Shown in pieces: positions 11,531 through 23,553 of a stretch of 64,000 nucleotides of DNA (the stretch's first letter is position 1; every line of letters starts with the position of its first letter). The stretch spans positions 106,001 to 170,000 of the forward strand of contig JAREIK010005987.1 in assembly GCA_029783825.1 (NCBI GenBank), read 5' to 3'. Made by a program: the position numbers and the translations under genes. Below the pieces are notes generated by a model, which was not told where the DNA came from, did no database searches, and saw nothing but the letters and a program-made list of their open reading frames with translations. This DNA is from Sapria himalayana. Lineage: Eukaryota; Streptophyta; Magnoliopsida; Malpighiales; Rafflesiaceae.

Positions 11531-13440
11531 ATATGCACGTATGTATATATGAATACTTTATTATTATATAATATTATTTTATTTATTTATGAAATAATAT
11601 TATTTATGGTTAAATAAAAATCTATTTCATTTATTTTATTTAAATTATTTATTTTTTATAATTCTTGTTTACTCTTATATTTTTGTATCATATATTTACA
11701 TCTAGTTTAGTATTTATATATGGTTTCTTTGAAAAACAAAATGCTAAGGCATTAAGTACTTAACATTTTTTCTATCTTTAAATGACGAAGATATGATAAA
11801 CAAATGAGACTATGGGAGCAACCTACAAAATCTACCTCTTCTTGTTGCCAGGTAATATTATCATTTTTCTTCTCATTTGGAATACTATATACATATCTCT
11901 GTCTCTCTCAATTTGATTACCACTGGCTGATTTTTGTTTTTACAGAATATTCGAGTATTTTCCTTCATTGTTCTTCTATTTTCATATTACTTATTAGATT
12001 TTGATGCTACACCATTTATGAAACAATAAATGGTTAGTGTAAACTTTGTTCTTTTATTGTTTAAATTTTAGGTTTTTATTGATTTCAAATACTAAATGTT
12101 TGCATATTATTTTCTCCTTCTGTAACTTATGAAAATAAATAATGCTTGATGCTTTCTGCTTCCGCAACTTTCATAAAATATATACTTAATGCTTATGAGT
12201 TCTATTTTTGTTGTCTCTAAAATTATTATAAACAAATAACATTATATATAAAACTTTTATGCATTTATTTAATTGTATGACATTATATATAAATGTCTAT
12301 ACTTTAATATATATTAATGTATTACATTATATATAAACACTAATATGTTTATATAAACATATAATGTTATATATAAATATTTATACATATGTATTAATGT
12401 TTATAAATATTTATATAACATTTACATAAACCTATCCATTTATTTAATTTTTTATTTATCAATTATATAACATATAAATTGTTTATACATTTTTGTAAAC
12501 ATTTAAATGACATTTTAATTTTTATTTAAATATATAATATTTATAATGTTTATATAATGTGATATATATACACTATATAAAATTTATAAAAGTGTTACAT
12601 ATATATAATTATATATAAATAACATTTAAAAAAATATTGTAAACACAAATATTATATCTAAACACTTTTATAATTATATAATCATATGCCTATATAAAAA
12701 AGTATTTATAACTATATTTATAATTATGTAAACTATTTTTATAACCATATTTATAACTATACATAACTATTTTTTTAACTATATAATAATTTATAAATAT
12801 ATGCATAATTCTATACACCAATATTTCTAACAAAATATACAATATGTATAATAATATATAGCTATATATAATTGTATTTTACTAAATGTATTACTATAAA
12901 AACATTATATATAATTATATCTTTAACTACATACATATTTATAACTATATGTGTATAACTATATATAAATATTTGTATAACTATGTAACACTCTATATAA
13001 TTAAATATAACTATATTTGTATCTATATATACATATATGTATTCATATAATAAAATCTTAATATTTGTTTATAGCATTGTATATATTTATGTAAAACTAC
13101 TTATAACTACTTGTAAGAATATATCTATATATAACTATATGTTTAACTATATATAACTCTATTTTTAACTATATATAATATAGTTATAAGAACATATAAC
13201 TATAAATAATTGTATTTGACTAAATGTATAACTAAAATAACATTATGCAAAATAATATTTAAATATATATACCTATATTTATAATTATAAGTATAACTAT
13301 ATGTATAACCACATATAAGTATATTTATAATTACTGTATAACAACATACATCATTATGTTTAACTATGTGTATAACTATTTATATATTTTTGTGTAACTA
13401 TATAAAACTCTAAATAATTATAATATAACTATATGAGGCA
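11530..13440. repeat. ATAACTATAT low-complexity zone of element B
   Basis: About 1.9 kb of variants of TATAACTATATATAACTATA, densest at 12240-13440. The same zone occurs inverted in element D (49540-51290 and 52094-52570 as ATAGTTATACATATAGTTA). A short open stretch at 11804-12004 has no recognisable family. The zone belongs to the 5' half of this CACTA family. Confidence 0.7.
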
Positions 13441-13470
13441 TGATTTTTTTTCCTGACAATTTTTTTGTAG

Positions 13471-13556
13471 CTTGTGGAGATGGAACTTACAACCTCCAAG
13501 GAGGCTCACATTTATCTCAAGAATTAGTTTATTGAGCCATTGGTTTTTGATGTGTA
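13471..13556 (+). other. Candidate exon of unknown origin
   Basis: Between a splice-acceptor-like TTTTTTTGTAG and a donor-like GTGTAAAT there is a short coding-like stretch reading LVEMELTTSKEAHIYLKN, stop, FIEPLVFDV. Base composition is more balanced than the surrounding ATAACT zone. I do not recognise the family. It could be a leftover 5' exon of the transposase gene or a captured gene piece. Confidence 0.3.
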
Positions 13557-13589
13557 AATATATATACATATTCATTTAATTGATGTTTA

Positions 13590-13620
<31 letters not shown>

Positions 13621-14295
13621 GTTTTTATATATAAAAATAAAATATATATTGTTTTTTGTGGGTATATATATATATTTTATTGAACACATGTGGAATAATT
13701 TTAAAAAATATTGATTAATATCCAAGATCAGTTAAATTCATTAAAAAAACTGAGACATGAATATTAACAAACATATCAAGTATCATTGAACTTAATTGAA
13801 TTTTAATTTAAACTATTTATTCATATTAAAATATTTGTTACATTTAAAAAAAAATTGTAATAAATCAAATTAAATATAATTCATCAATATATATATGGGA
13901 TACATTTGTGTATCATCAGAATGCATCAAAATACTTTGTTTTTGTTATTCTAATTGAATTTTGATTATTATCAAACATTATTACTAATAAATGAGAATTG
14001 TTAAAATATTATCATATGCTTTTTAAATAATTATTGTAAAGCATTGAAATACAACAATAATATATTTTTTTATAGTCCTCAATTAAAATTAAATAATATT
14101 TAACATTTTTATTTTGAGTGTCGACAAGATCATTATAACTGCTAAGGATTTGTTTTGATTTTGCTGTTTGTTATTTTGAAATTCTTCTTCTACCTTAACT
14201 ATTATAATATATTGCATTTTCCATGGAAATTAAATAGTTGATATTTGTAAGTGAATGTTATCGTGTAAAGTGAAGTTATTACCACAAGTAAATAT

Positions 14296-14379
14296 ATGAC
14301 CGAAGTTTCTCCTCATGCACACAATTTTAATCTTGAAGTTAATAGTAAATCATTACAAGTACTAAAATCATTAATCACA
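14296..14379 (+). other. Candidate 5' exon shared with element C
   Basis: Reads MTEVSPHAHNFNLEV then NSKSLQVLKSLIT before a donor-like GTATAT. Element C carries the same exon on the - strand at 24504-24418 (MGEDPTHAQSINLDV, HCKSLQVPKSSIT, then donor GTATGC). The reading frame and flanking GT are kept in both copies although bases have diverged. Element D has lost it: its sequence jumps from CCATGGTGATTAATGA to other sequence near 55160. It lies about 0.9 kb upstream of transposase gene 1. Family unknown. Confidence 0.4.
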
Positions 14380-14836
14380 AGTATATAAGTGATGGTTATA
14401 TCAATAATTTTTGCTAAATTAATAATTTCTCATCCTTCATATTTATTAGGTATTAATTGAGGCGTATGTAAGTTTTAATTTCCAAACTATCCTTTGATTG
14501 CAGTTTTCCACAAATAATATTAATATTAATGATATGTAATTTTTTGTCTAATTAGTTTAAATTTGTAAGGCTAGGAATCTGTAATTGTAGCTTGCTTCAT
14601 ATCTATGTTTTCTAGTGGAACACTTTGTATGATATGTTTTCAATTCCAAATATGTTTTTGTACATGTCTTAATTCTTCATTAATTCATTAGCCAAGAGTT
14701 CTTGAAATTAGATATCAATTCCATTAATTTATTCTTTTTTTATATTCAAAGATGGAGTAGAATCACAGTAAAAATTATGCTATTTGATCATCATTGAGGT
14801 GTGAGAAGCTTACTCCTACAAATATTCAATTTATTT

Positions 14837-14905
14837 ATTTTTTGCTTTCCTTTCTTGTCTATTCACATATTTTTTGCTTTCCTTTCTTGTCTATTCACAT
14901 ATTTT
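14837..14905 (+). repeat. 32-bp tandem duplication
   Basis: The unit TTTTTGCTTTCCTTTCTTGT plus CTATTCACATA is present twice in a row with a 32-base period. It sits upstream of transposase gene 1 at the place where element D has a 400-base GA-rich tract. Confidence 0.8.
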
Positions 14906-15243
14906 TCTCCCATCATCTAGTAATAGCGTGATATCTATTAATCTTTGCCATTCTAAAAAAATGCATTATCTATTAATGCAGATTCTACAAATGCATAGCC
15001 TCGATATTCACAATATTTAATCTTTAAATAATCATCTATAAGTAATTTTATTTAATAAGTAGTATATTTTGAAGTAATTATATGTTTCATTCAAAATAAT
15101 GATTGAGCATTATTCTTTGTAAATAAAACATGGCAAAATGAATTCAGATCATCAGTGGATGAACAAAAGGTTTATGACTGGAATTTTGAATCAAGAATTT
15201 TTGAGTGAGCTTGAAACTTTCATGAACTTTGTGTGTAGTCAAT

Positions 15244-15690
15244 TGAAATGGATTGATGGAGAAAAAAATTAAGTGTCCATGTAATAACCGCAAGTGTCAG
15301 AATATTTTTTTATGATGTAAACACTATAAGATACCATTTCACTAAATATTGATTAGTACCAAATTATTTTGTTTGGATTTATCATGGGGAAAGTACAATG
15401 GCTCTTAACATTGACCAAAATAAGGATATTGAATCATTTTCATGTTGTGAAGAAACATCAAACACATACCTTAGAATGTTCATGAAAACTACTGGCGCTT
15501 GCTTCAATATAGATTACATGGATGAACCACCAAATCCTAAAGCTCAAAAATTTTATGAAATGCTTAAAGTTGTAGATAATCAGTTGTGGCCTCATTGTAA
15601 AACACATTCGCAATTGTCATCTGTGGCTCGACTAATGACCATGAAGTCAAAAATCATATGTTTGAGAAATTATTTGATCAGGTAACAGAA
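15244..15690 (+). pseudogene. CACTA transposase gene 1, transposase-associated domain (copy B)
   Basis: N-terminal domain of the large CACTA transposase. The D copy (48577-48281) reads MDGEKIKCPCNHRKCQN, the Cys-rich start typical of plant transposase-associated domains. In B the same DNA at 15255-15300 has a frameshift, but GEKIKCPCNNRKCQN is still readable by changing frame. An open frame 15398-15685 continues MALNIDQNKDIESFSC, later DYMDEPPNPKAQKFYEML and LWPHCKTHSQLSSVARLM, the linker to the Transposase_21 domain. Start at the ATG of the MD codons near 15249 is inferred from D. Confidence 0.85.
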
Positions 15691-16822
15691 CTAATGAAAG
15701 AGATTATTCCGAATAATAATTTTGTCACGAACAACTTTTACAAAACTAAGAAGTTACTATGAGGTATGGGTCTATCAGTGAAAAAATTGTTGTTCCCAAT
15801 GGATGTATGTTATATTGAGGTGGTGATAGTAATTTAATTAGCAGTAAGTTTTGTGATCATTTTCAGTTTAAGAAGTTACCTTGTATTGAAGATATGAGAC
15901 AAAAGATGAAAGTTGCATTAAAGAAGATGTTATACTTTCCTATAATTCCTTGATTACAGAGACTATATGCATCAAATGCTACGGCAAATGATATGATGTG
16001 GCATTTTGAGCTTGAGGTTGAAGAAGGTTTGATTCGTCATCCATTAGATTCAATTGCTTGTGAGATTTGGTATCGGCATTGATGGATTTCAATCATTTGG
16101 CCAATCTAGACAATACTATTCAACATGACTAGTGATAGTGACACCTTATAATTTTCCTTCATGGTTGTGTATGAAGGAGTAATATATGTTTTTGTCAATA
16201 TTGGTTTCATAGCCAAAAAATCTGAAAGACATGTTGGATGTTTTCTTACAGACCCATATAGTAGTGTTAAATAATTTGTGGGATGTTGGTGTGAATACAT
16301 ATGACATCTCAAAGAAGCAAAATTTTATTATGCGGGCGACCCTTATGTGGATGGTAAGTGACTTTTTTTAATATTCAATGTTGTCTGATTGGAGTACTGT
16401 AGGATGATATGAATGTTCATATTGCATGAAAAATTCAGATGCATTTACCCTCAAATTAAGTGGTAAATAGTTATGGTTTGATAATCATCATAAGTTTCTA
16501 CATACGAATCATTCATTCCATAGAAATAAAAATGCATTTCAAAAAAAATAAAATATTGATGATAATTGCATTAGCGGTTAGTTCAGGAGATAAAATTTTG
16601 ACAGAGATTCAGAGTTTGGGTCTAAAGAATGTGACTAAAAAGGATACTATTAGAACTAATAGACCAATATGCAATATATTTGGATGGAGGAAATGCAGTA
16701 CTTTTTGGGATGTGCCTTATTGGAAGTTCAATTTAATTCATCATAACTTGGATGTAATGAATATTGAAAAAAATGTTTTTGACAATGTTTTCAACACTCT
16801 CCTTAATATAGATGGAAAATAA
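15691..16822 (+). pseudogene. CACTA transposase gene 1, Transposase_21 domain (copy B)
   Basis: Catalytic-type domain of the En/Spm TNPD-like transposase, which cuts and joins the CACTA ends. Readable pieces across shifting frames: LRRLYASNA (15960), VIVTPYNFPSWLCMKE (16133-16180), LNNLWDVGVNTYDISKK (16266-16317), SDAFTLKLSGK*LWFDNHHKFL and NHSFHRNKNAFQKK (16436-16550), and FLGCALLEVQFNSS (16707-16748), which match the family order. Stops and frameshifts are frequent (stop after CMKE, after SGK and inside RR*NFDR), so the domain is inactive. Element D carries the same block on the - strand with different lesions. Confidence 0.88.
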
Positions 16823-17775
16823 AATACACTTTAAAATCAAGACAAGAATTGAATGATTAATATCAGCATCTTGAATTGAAACTTAACGAGACAACAAGAA
16901 AATTCTTTAAAGCTTGTTACACACTTGATAAGAAGGTAAGATAGATATTGTGTGAATGGGTTAAACATTTTAAATTTTCTGATATATATGTGTCAAATAT
17001 GGGTAGATGTGTGGATATAAAGAATTTTAAGTTATTTGGAATGAAAAGTCATAACTATCATGTATTTATGCATAGATTAATACCAATTGAATTCCATGAA
17101 TTACTTCCCCTAAGTGTTTGGAAGGTCCTTATAGAAGTTAGTTTTTCTACAAACAGCTAACTGCCACGACAATCAAAATAGATTACATGGTGAGGCTGGA
17201 GAATGACATACTAGTTATTCTTTGTAAGCTTGAATGTATATACTCACCGAGCTTTTTTGACTCAATGGAGCATTTTCATTTCATTTGGCATATGAAGCAA
17301 GGATAGCAAGGCCAGTACAATCTACAATATTGGTGGATGTATCCTTTTGACAGGTAAATACATATAAGTCGTTATGTTTTATTATTTCAAACATAAAGTA
17401 ATATTGTAATTTAATATAATTGAAACCTACCATTTTGGGTGTAGGTATCTTTGTAAATTGAAATTGAATATTAGAAACAAGGAAAAAGTTGAAAGTTCAA
17501 TTTGCAATGCATTATTTAGTAGAAGAAGCATCATCTTTTTGTTATTATTATTTTGATGATCATATTAATAAAAAGATTAGAAATGTGCCTCAAAATTATG
17601 AAGGTCATGTGTCGGTAGAAGATAATTGTATGGACAAGCTATCTATCTTCAAGCTCCCTAGAAGAGCATTTGGAAGAGCAAAGAAAGATGTATGACAAAT
17701 GAAGAGTACAAAGCAACCTGGAGCTATGTTTTACCTAATTGTGAAAAGGTCGCACCATATATCTAGTATATATAC
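16823..17775 (+). pseudogene. CACTA transposase gene 1, DUF4218 region (copy B)
   Basis: Downstream part of transposase gene 1. The segment 16948-17160 reads CEWVKHFKFSDIYVSNMGRC and KLFGMKSHNYHVFMHRLIPI, then FHELLPLSVWKVL, a typical DUF4218 opening. 17245-17340 gives SMEHFHF...WMYPFDR in broken frames. After an intron, 17489-17695 reads VEEASSFCYYYFDDHINKK and LSIFKLPRRAFGRAKK, the usual block between DUF4218 and DUF4216. Stops and shifts separate the pieces. Confidence 0.85.
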
Positions 17776-18054
17776 CCAAAATGGTTGCAGGTTTAATTAG
17801 TGTAATTTTTTCCTTAATTGGAATAATTAAAAAATGATATACAATTTCTTCGTCTATTTATATTTGTGCAGTATTTATGTTGAGCAGTTAAAAAAATAGG
17901 CAACAATAATTTCCAGCAATGAGGTCAATTATTTGTTATAACAGATTTTCTAAATTGGTTCAAAAACTATGTGAGAATTATTAAGCTTTAATTATTTGAA
18001 AATTTTAATTTATTAGTATTTTTTAGTTGTTAACATCATTTGTTTAATTTGAGC

Positions 18055-18770
18055 AACAGGTAAATGATCCTTCAATTGGAAATTCTAATATTTTCCTTTA
18101 GAATCTAAGTAAATGCTCATTTAGATATGTGAAAACCTATCCTGGGTATTTTGTCAATGGATATAAATTTTACACAATTGGGCATAGTTCTTCTAAAGCA
18201 ACAATGAATAATGGTGTATGCATTAATGGCTCAAATTATAGTGCAGATTAGATTGATTATTATGGTCAACTCACAAAAGTTATTGAGTTGGAGTATCCTC
18301 GACTTGAAAATATTAGGATTGTATTATTAAAGTGCGAGTGGTTTGATCCTACATGAAATTTGGGTACAAAGATTCATTCAGATTATAAGCTAATGAATAT
18401 TAACCATAAACACATATATAATCGATATGAGCCATTTATTATGGTAGTTCAGGCCACTCAAGTATATTATTATTATATCTAAGTTTATCTCGTGATAAGA
18501 GTGACTGGTGGATGATTTGCAAAATCAAAGCTCGATTAATTTTTGAAGTACTAACATCTCAAGATAGAAGTACAAACTTAGCTATTGCACTGGTATTCCA
18601 AGAAGATGATATAAATAATATTATGACAATGCATGTAGATGAAAACCTAGAAAATTTATGTGACTCAAATAGTGGCATAATAGAAATTGAAGATGATCAA
18701 TTTCTATCTGAAGAAGAGCTGGAACGTCCATCAGAATTAGATGAAATCAGAAGATCCATTGGATGATGAT
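18055..18770 (+). pseudogene. CACTA transposase gene 1, DUF4216 and acidic tail (copy B)
   Basis: Reads VNDPSIGNSNIF, then FRYVKTYPGYFVNGYKFYTI (18122-18182), NNGVCINGSNYS, IDYYGQLTKVIELEYP (18249-18300), LLKCEWFDPT (18325-18355) and YEPFIMVVQATQVYY (18427-18472), the canonical DUF4216 order. Stops occur after YSAD, after FDPT and in the VYY region. The C-terminal open stretch 18512-18766 ends in an acidic tail rich in E, D and S (DDQFLSEEELERPSELDE), as in other CACTA transposases. The copy in D is 45815-44960 on the - strand. Confidence 0.88.
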
Positions 18771-18924
18771 AGTAATGCTGATAATTTAACATTTATGATT
18801 ATTTTATAATATTATACTATCAAACACTTTTTATATTTTGATGAAATCTTTTGGTGTGTATTATTCTTAGATGCATGGTTGTTCATCATATCTCTATTAT
18901 TTATTCTATGTTTTTATTTTTTGT

Positions 18925-20872
18925 ATAATAGATGGCATATAAATGACGTGGTCATTGCAGAGGTGGATGTGGACGTAGAAATGAATGAAATTCATCTTGT
19001 ATTTTACATCACATTACAAATTTAGTAGCATTAAATACCAACCATATCCAAACTTCAACATCATAATCACCATCTCCATTTCCATCCCCATCACCATCAT
19101 TGACACCTCTACCATCACCTTTTTTAGATATAAGCCCACCACTCATTGCCCTCTCTACACACACTTTTGATCCATTAGCTATTTCTACACCAGCATTTAT
19201 ACTGACAGTTCCCCCATTTACAACACCATCGACATCATCAAATACTGTGCCTTCCTCTACATTCAGTGCTAGGTTAGTAATTGAGATTGTGGTTGGAAGG
19301 TATATGAAACATGTAAATATTACTTGAATAAAATATAATGATGTTTCTTTTAGTGGGGTTTTATATATATTATTGATTTTCTTGTTTTAAAGTTATGTAT
19401 TTATTTGTATAGTTTTATTCCATATTACAAGTGTTCAGTTATAATTATAAAGTCTTTCAAAAAAAATGATCGATTCTAAAGCATTTTTGTGGAAGAAAGT
19501 TTTGGAATCGACAAGGGATTCTAATTTTAATGACTTTCAGGTAAAAATAATGAAATAAAAGTATTTAAATTATTTATCTAATTAGTTAACTAATATGTTG
19601 GTTATTATTCAAGCAATAAATAATAATGTCATTGTTATTAATATCAGTTTTTGGTGATTTTTCTATATGTAGAATTAGTGCACATGGGCACCCAAATTTG
19701 ATGGAACGATAAAGCTATTGTGGGAGAAGAAAGCTGCTCAATGGTATTTAGATTTTGTCTATAAATTGAAGAATCTAAAAGATAGGTCATATTTTATATC
19801 TGAGGATGACTGGCTTGAGTGTCTTAAGCATTGGGAGGAGCCAGATGTGAAAAAAAAATAAGAGATTGCTAGCAAAAATCGAGGGACTGAGTTAGCCATA
19901 CTCGGTACAGGAATGTCTCACCACACAATAGGGTCAAAGTCGAGCATTGAGCATGCTCGAGATTTTGTACAATTTTAAAGTTTAAAACATTTATATATTT
20001 AGTAGTTTTCATAATAGTCCAAATAAATCAAATTTGTAGATGGTTTTATTAATTTTGTTTAAATTTTTTAACTTTTTTTTTTAATTTATAAATACATACT
20101 CTAGGCTGGAGAATTGGGTCGAGATCTAATTTTTATGAAATTTTCAGGAGGATGCATGTGAAGAAAGTGGATGGTCAGTTTGTTGACAACATGTCTCGGA
20201 TTATTTCTATAAGAATCTATTATATTAATAAAATTTTATAATACTACAGTAAATTTTGAAACTAGTTTGGAATCCAAAATATTAAATTTATTTTATGTAT
20301 ATCTAGAAAATTAATTTTTTTCTATTTTTTCATAGGAACTCATGGAGGAGCGTGTGAGAGGTGCTTCTCAAAAAGTTGAGGCTTTTATGGATCTTCAACC
20401 AATTGACTATGATCCTATCTATTTGGAAATCATAAGAGGTCATAATAACCAGCCAGTGTATGGCATCGGCTTGATGGGAGTTACATTTTGTAGCAGTTGC
20501 GCTTCTAATTTATTTGTTACAGCAGTTTTGGGTGTAGTCGAACAACAAGTAATGGAAACAGCAGTGAATGTTTTGAAGTTATGGACCAAAATGAAAGACA
20601 ATGATGGACAAATTTTTCATTTGAAAGAAGAAATACAAGATATTAAAGAAGTGAAGAATTAGCAGATTACTCATTTGAAGGAAGAAATGTAAAAAATGAA
20701 AGAAATGAATGAAGTGATGAAAGAATTGAATGATTAGATGAAAGAAAATTAAGAATGTAATGCAACAGCAGATCACCTATATGGAGTTACAGTTAGCTTC
20801 CTTGACGTGACAGATAGCATTCTAAGAACCAGCTGTGAAATCACATAGGAGTGGCTAGCAAAAATGCACCAA
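18925..20872 (+). pseudogene. Transposase_24 (Ptta/En/Spm) pseudogene, copy B
   Basis: Accessory CACTA transposase. Exon 1 (about 18943-19310) is Arg/Gly-rich (RGHCRGGCGRRNE) then Pro/Ser/Thr-rich (TPLPSPFLDISPPLIALS, FTTPSTSSNTVPSS). Exon 2 is 19390-19548. Exon 3 (19670-19975) has WYLDFVYKLKNLKDR and EIASKNRGTELAILGTGMSH with HTIGSKSSIEHARDF. Exon 4 (20105-20220) has ELGRDLIFMKFSGG-type residues and RMHVKKVDGQFVDNMS. Exon 5 (20335-20872) begins with ELMEERVRGASQKVEAFMDL, passes PIDYDPIYLEIIRGH and VYGIGLMGVTFCSSC, and ends in a coiled-coil-like stretch with stops. Damage is modest in exon 5 (106 open residues, 20342-20662) and heavier elsewhere. Confidence 0.88.
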
Positions 20873-21612
20873 CTAATAATGAGGATGAATTTGTATCAGA
20901 ATTATTTCTCAATGATTTTTGAATTTTTTCAATGTGTAGCTAAATTGGATGAGCCTTTTTTGGTGGTATAATTTTTATTTATACTAGTTTTGTTTTATGT
21001 TTTTCTGATTAACCTAACTGTGAATCTTTGCAGGACATCTAATGTGAGACACACGAATAAATTCTGATTCAACGCCTTAGAAATTTGTCATGGTTCTTCC
21101 TATGGATGGGTTCAATCTTTACCAATCTATGCAAGATAAAAAGGTGGCTAAGCTATTATTAACTTTATTATTTATGAAATATTTTATTTTTTTACTCTCT
21201 CTCTCTCTCTAAACATCATTCCTAGCCATCTTTTAGATATTTTTGGAGTTGTATGACTATCAACCCAGATTTGTGTTCGTTCATGTCTATAATTACAATT
21301 TTTATATATTTGTGAATGTGTATTGTTTTAATAGAGTGCATATTGTTTTTATGGAGTGTATATTAAATTATTTATAGCCATGGATATGTATTCAATGAAC
21401 TATTTTGCAGTTAGGTTGTCACATATGATGAAGTGATGGTGCTAGCTTCGAACCAAGAGAAGAACCATATGGTAGCAGAAACTATAGGGTTGATGGACTA
21501 ACACAATGAATCTAAACAATCATAATCTTTGGTCCAAGCACATGGAGAGGAGAAGAAATGTTCAAGGAAAGCCACACGGAAGCAAGGTGCCACAGGGAGT
21601 GGTGGGGTAGGG
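20873..21612 (+). other. Truncated 3' untranslated part of element B
   Basis: Follows the family 3' sequence as far as TTGTGTTCGTTCATGTCTATAA (21271), also seen in A at 1789 and inverted in D at 42517. It then diverges: 21410-21612 is more GC-balanced (ATGATGAAGTGATGGTGCTAG, GTGGTGGGGTAGGGTAGCCC) with no recognised family. The expected subterminal repeats and TIR are absent before the TCTA array. Confidence 0.65.
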
Positions 21613-22571
21613 TAGCCCCCTTATCTATTTATTTATCTGTCTGTCTATCTGCCTATCTATCTATTTGTCTATCTGACTTTCTGTCTATCTATCTATCTAT
21701 TTTTCTAACTATCTATCCATCGATCGATCTATCTATCTATATGTCTATCTATTTGTCTATATATCTATCTGTCTATCTATATATATGTCTATCTATTTAT
21801 TTATTTGTCTATTTATATATTTGTCTATCTATGTATCTGTCTTTCTATCTATCTTTTTATTCTTCTATATATTTATTTGTATATCTATATATCTATCTAT
21901 CTTTCTATATGTTTATATGCCCATGTGTCTATTTATCTATCAGTCTATCTGGAAATCTTTTTATTTATCTATCTCTCTATATGTCTATCTATCTATCTGA
22001 CTATCTGACTATCTATCTATCTGGCTATTTGGCTATCAGTCAATCAATCTATCTATCAATATGTCAATATGTCTATTTGTCTTTATATCTAACTATCTAA
22101 TTTTTTATCTATCTATCTAATTTTTTATCTATCTATTTGTCTATTAAGCTATTTATCTATCTGTCTATCTGTCTATTTATCTATCTATCTATATATCTGA
22201 CTATCAATCAATCAATATATCTATATATATGTCTATCGGTCTATCTATCTATCTAAATCTCTATCTGTCTATTTATGAATCTATCTATTTATGTGTCTAC
22301 TTGCCGACCTATCTACACATCTATCTATATATCTATCTGTCTATATGTCTATCTGCCTATCTATCTATCTACCTATCTATTTATCTATCTATCTATCTGT
22401 CAATCTGTCAATCTATCTGTCTATCTATCTATCTGTCTATCTATCTATCTATCTATCTTTCTATTTTCCTATATGTCTATATGTATATCTATCTATCTAT
22501 CTATTGATCTCTCTATCTATCTATCTGTCTATCTCTTTATCTATCTATCTATCTGTTTATCTCTTTATTTA
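21613..22571. repeat. Degenerate TCTA array 2 (reverse polarity)
   Basis: TCTA/CTAT repeats on the + strand, the reverse complement of the GATA array before element B. Variants TCTG, TTTG, CAAT and GACT are interspersed. Open frames (SIYLSIYL type on +) are repeat artefacts. Confidence 0.95.
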
Positions 22572-22701
22572 CACGACAAGAAAAGCCCAAATAGCCAAAG
22601 AAATTTTCCTAGCTATTTGGGCTTATTGTGTCTTTAAAATAGAATAATGATGGATTAATGAAAGAAATATTCCCTAGCTTAAGTGTTCGTTACAAAATAT
22701 T
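22572..22701 (+). mobile_element. Solo 130-bp CACTA terminus
   Basis: Starts CACGACAAGAAAAGCCC and is the same as the first 130 bases of element C (22760-22889) apart from about two substitutions (CACGAC for CACTAC, GAAAGA for GACAGA). It breaks at TACAAAATATT straight into TCTA repeats. A 13-bp inverted repeat (AAGCCCAAATAGC ... GCTATTTGGGCTT) is conserved. It is a recent duplicate of C's left end with no element attached. TCTA repeats (22702-22759) separate it from C. Confidence 0.9.
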
Positions 22702-22759
22702 TATCTGTTTATTTGTCTATTTGGCTATATGCCTATCATTATATTTATCTATCTATTTA

Positions 22760-23480
22760 CACTACAAGAAAAGCCCAAATAGCCAAAGAAATTTTCCTAG
22801 CTATTTGGGCTTATTGTGTCTTTAAAATAGAATAATGATGGATTAATGACAGAAATATTCCCTAGCTTAAGTGTTCGTTACAAAATATTAACAATAACAA
22901 AATTTTCCTAGCAAATTTTATTAACTTGGAAATTCCCTAGCTAATTATATTTTTTCTCTTGCTAATTTTAATCATAATTAAGAATAGTAATTAATAATTT
23001 TTGACTGAATATGTACAAAAAATTCCCTAGCTAAATTAGAAAAGGAAAAATCCATAGCTATTTTTATTCCAATGCTATAATCACAATTTATTTTTTTACA
23101 AAAAATTTGATTACATATTTTTAAATTTTTATATTAAATTGAATAAAAACATTTACTATAAACCATTATTTATAATTTACAAAAAGTATTAGTTAATAAA
23201 TTTTTCTAATAGAATAGTTACATAGTTAAAACTAAAACATTACATAGGTATATATTCATTTAAAACTAAATTATCATTCTCATCATTAGCTGATGCATTT
23301 GTGCTAGCCTTTCTTCCTTGGGAACTCTGCTAGAACTCTGTGTGCGATTTGTCTTTTCAAGAGCACTTACGGTGACTCCATATAAGGCATCTACTTTTGT
23401 ATTGCATTTGGTACTGCTCATAAAAAGTATTTTGAACTTCCTCAACAACATAATCATCAACACTAAAATCACAAATCAAA
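22760..23480 (-). repeat. Left arm of the long terminal inverted repeat of element C
   Basis: TIR, hairpin (22771-22783 pairs with 22800-22812), and subterminal motifs including CTAGCTAATTATATTTTTTC (22933) and TCTTGCTAATTTTAATCATA. Read inverted, the right arm at 31480-31814 has the same order of blocks (AGAATAATGATGGATTAATG, TCTCTTGCTAATTTT, AATTAAGAGTAGTAATTAAT). The outward orientation is that of a - strand element's 3' end. Confidence 0.85.
23270..23480 (-). pseudogene. Transposase_24 last-exon fragment, left side of C
   Basis: On the - strand the DNA reads YMESP, stop, VLLKRQIAHRVLAEFPRKKG, stop, then HKCIS, matching YMESQLVALARQIAQCVLVE of the right-side copy (31245-31310) and the tail of copies A, B and D. 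Only the last 60 to 70 codons remain. Upstream of it the - strand carries unrelated sequence, so the rest of the gene was removed. Confidence 0.75.
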
Positions 23481-23553
23481 GCTACAATAATATTAACTAA
23501 TAAAAGGCATACTCTAAACACAAAACAAAATCAAGCATACATTAAGTTAAATA

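Larger units (their letters stand above)
10263..21612 (+). mobile_element. CACTA (En/Spm) element B, 3' end missing
   Basis: Begins with CACTACAAAAAATGTC at 10263 directly after GATA repeats, then subterminal TAGCTAGGGATAAATTCCC motifs. The order is AT-rich 5' region, ATAACTATAT low-complexity zone, transposase gene 1 (15244-18770) and Transposase_24 gene (18925-20872), as in D on the opposite strand. At 21612 element sequence stops at GGTAGGGTAGCCCCC and TCTA repeats begin. No 3' subterminal repeats or TIR is present, so the 3' end is lost. Many in-frame stops make it non-autonomous. Confidence 0.88.

Noticed and set aside
11804..12004. 66-codon open frame in element B
   Set aside because: Hydrophobic, Phe/Ser-rich AT-biased sequence with no conserved counterpart seen in D; probably chance.
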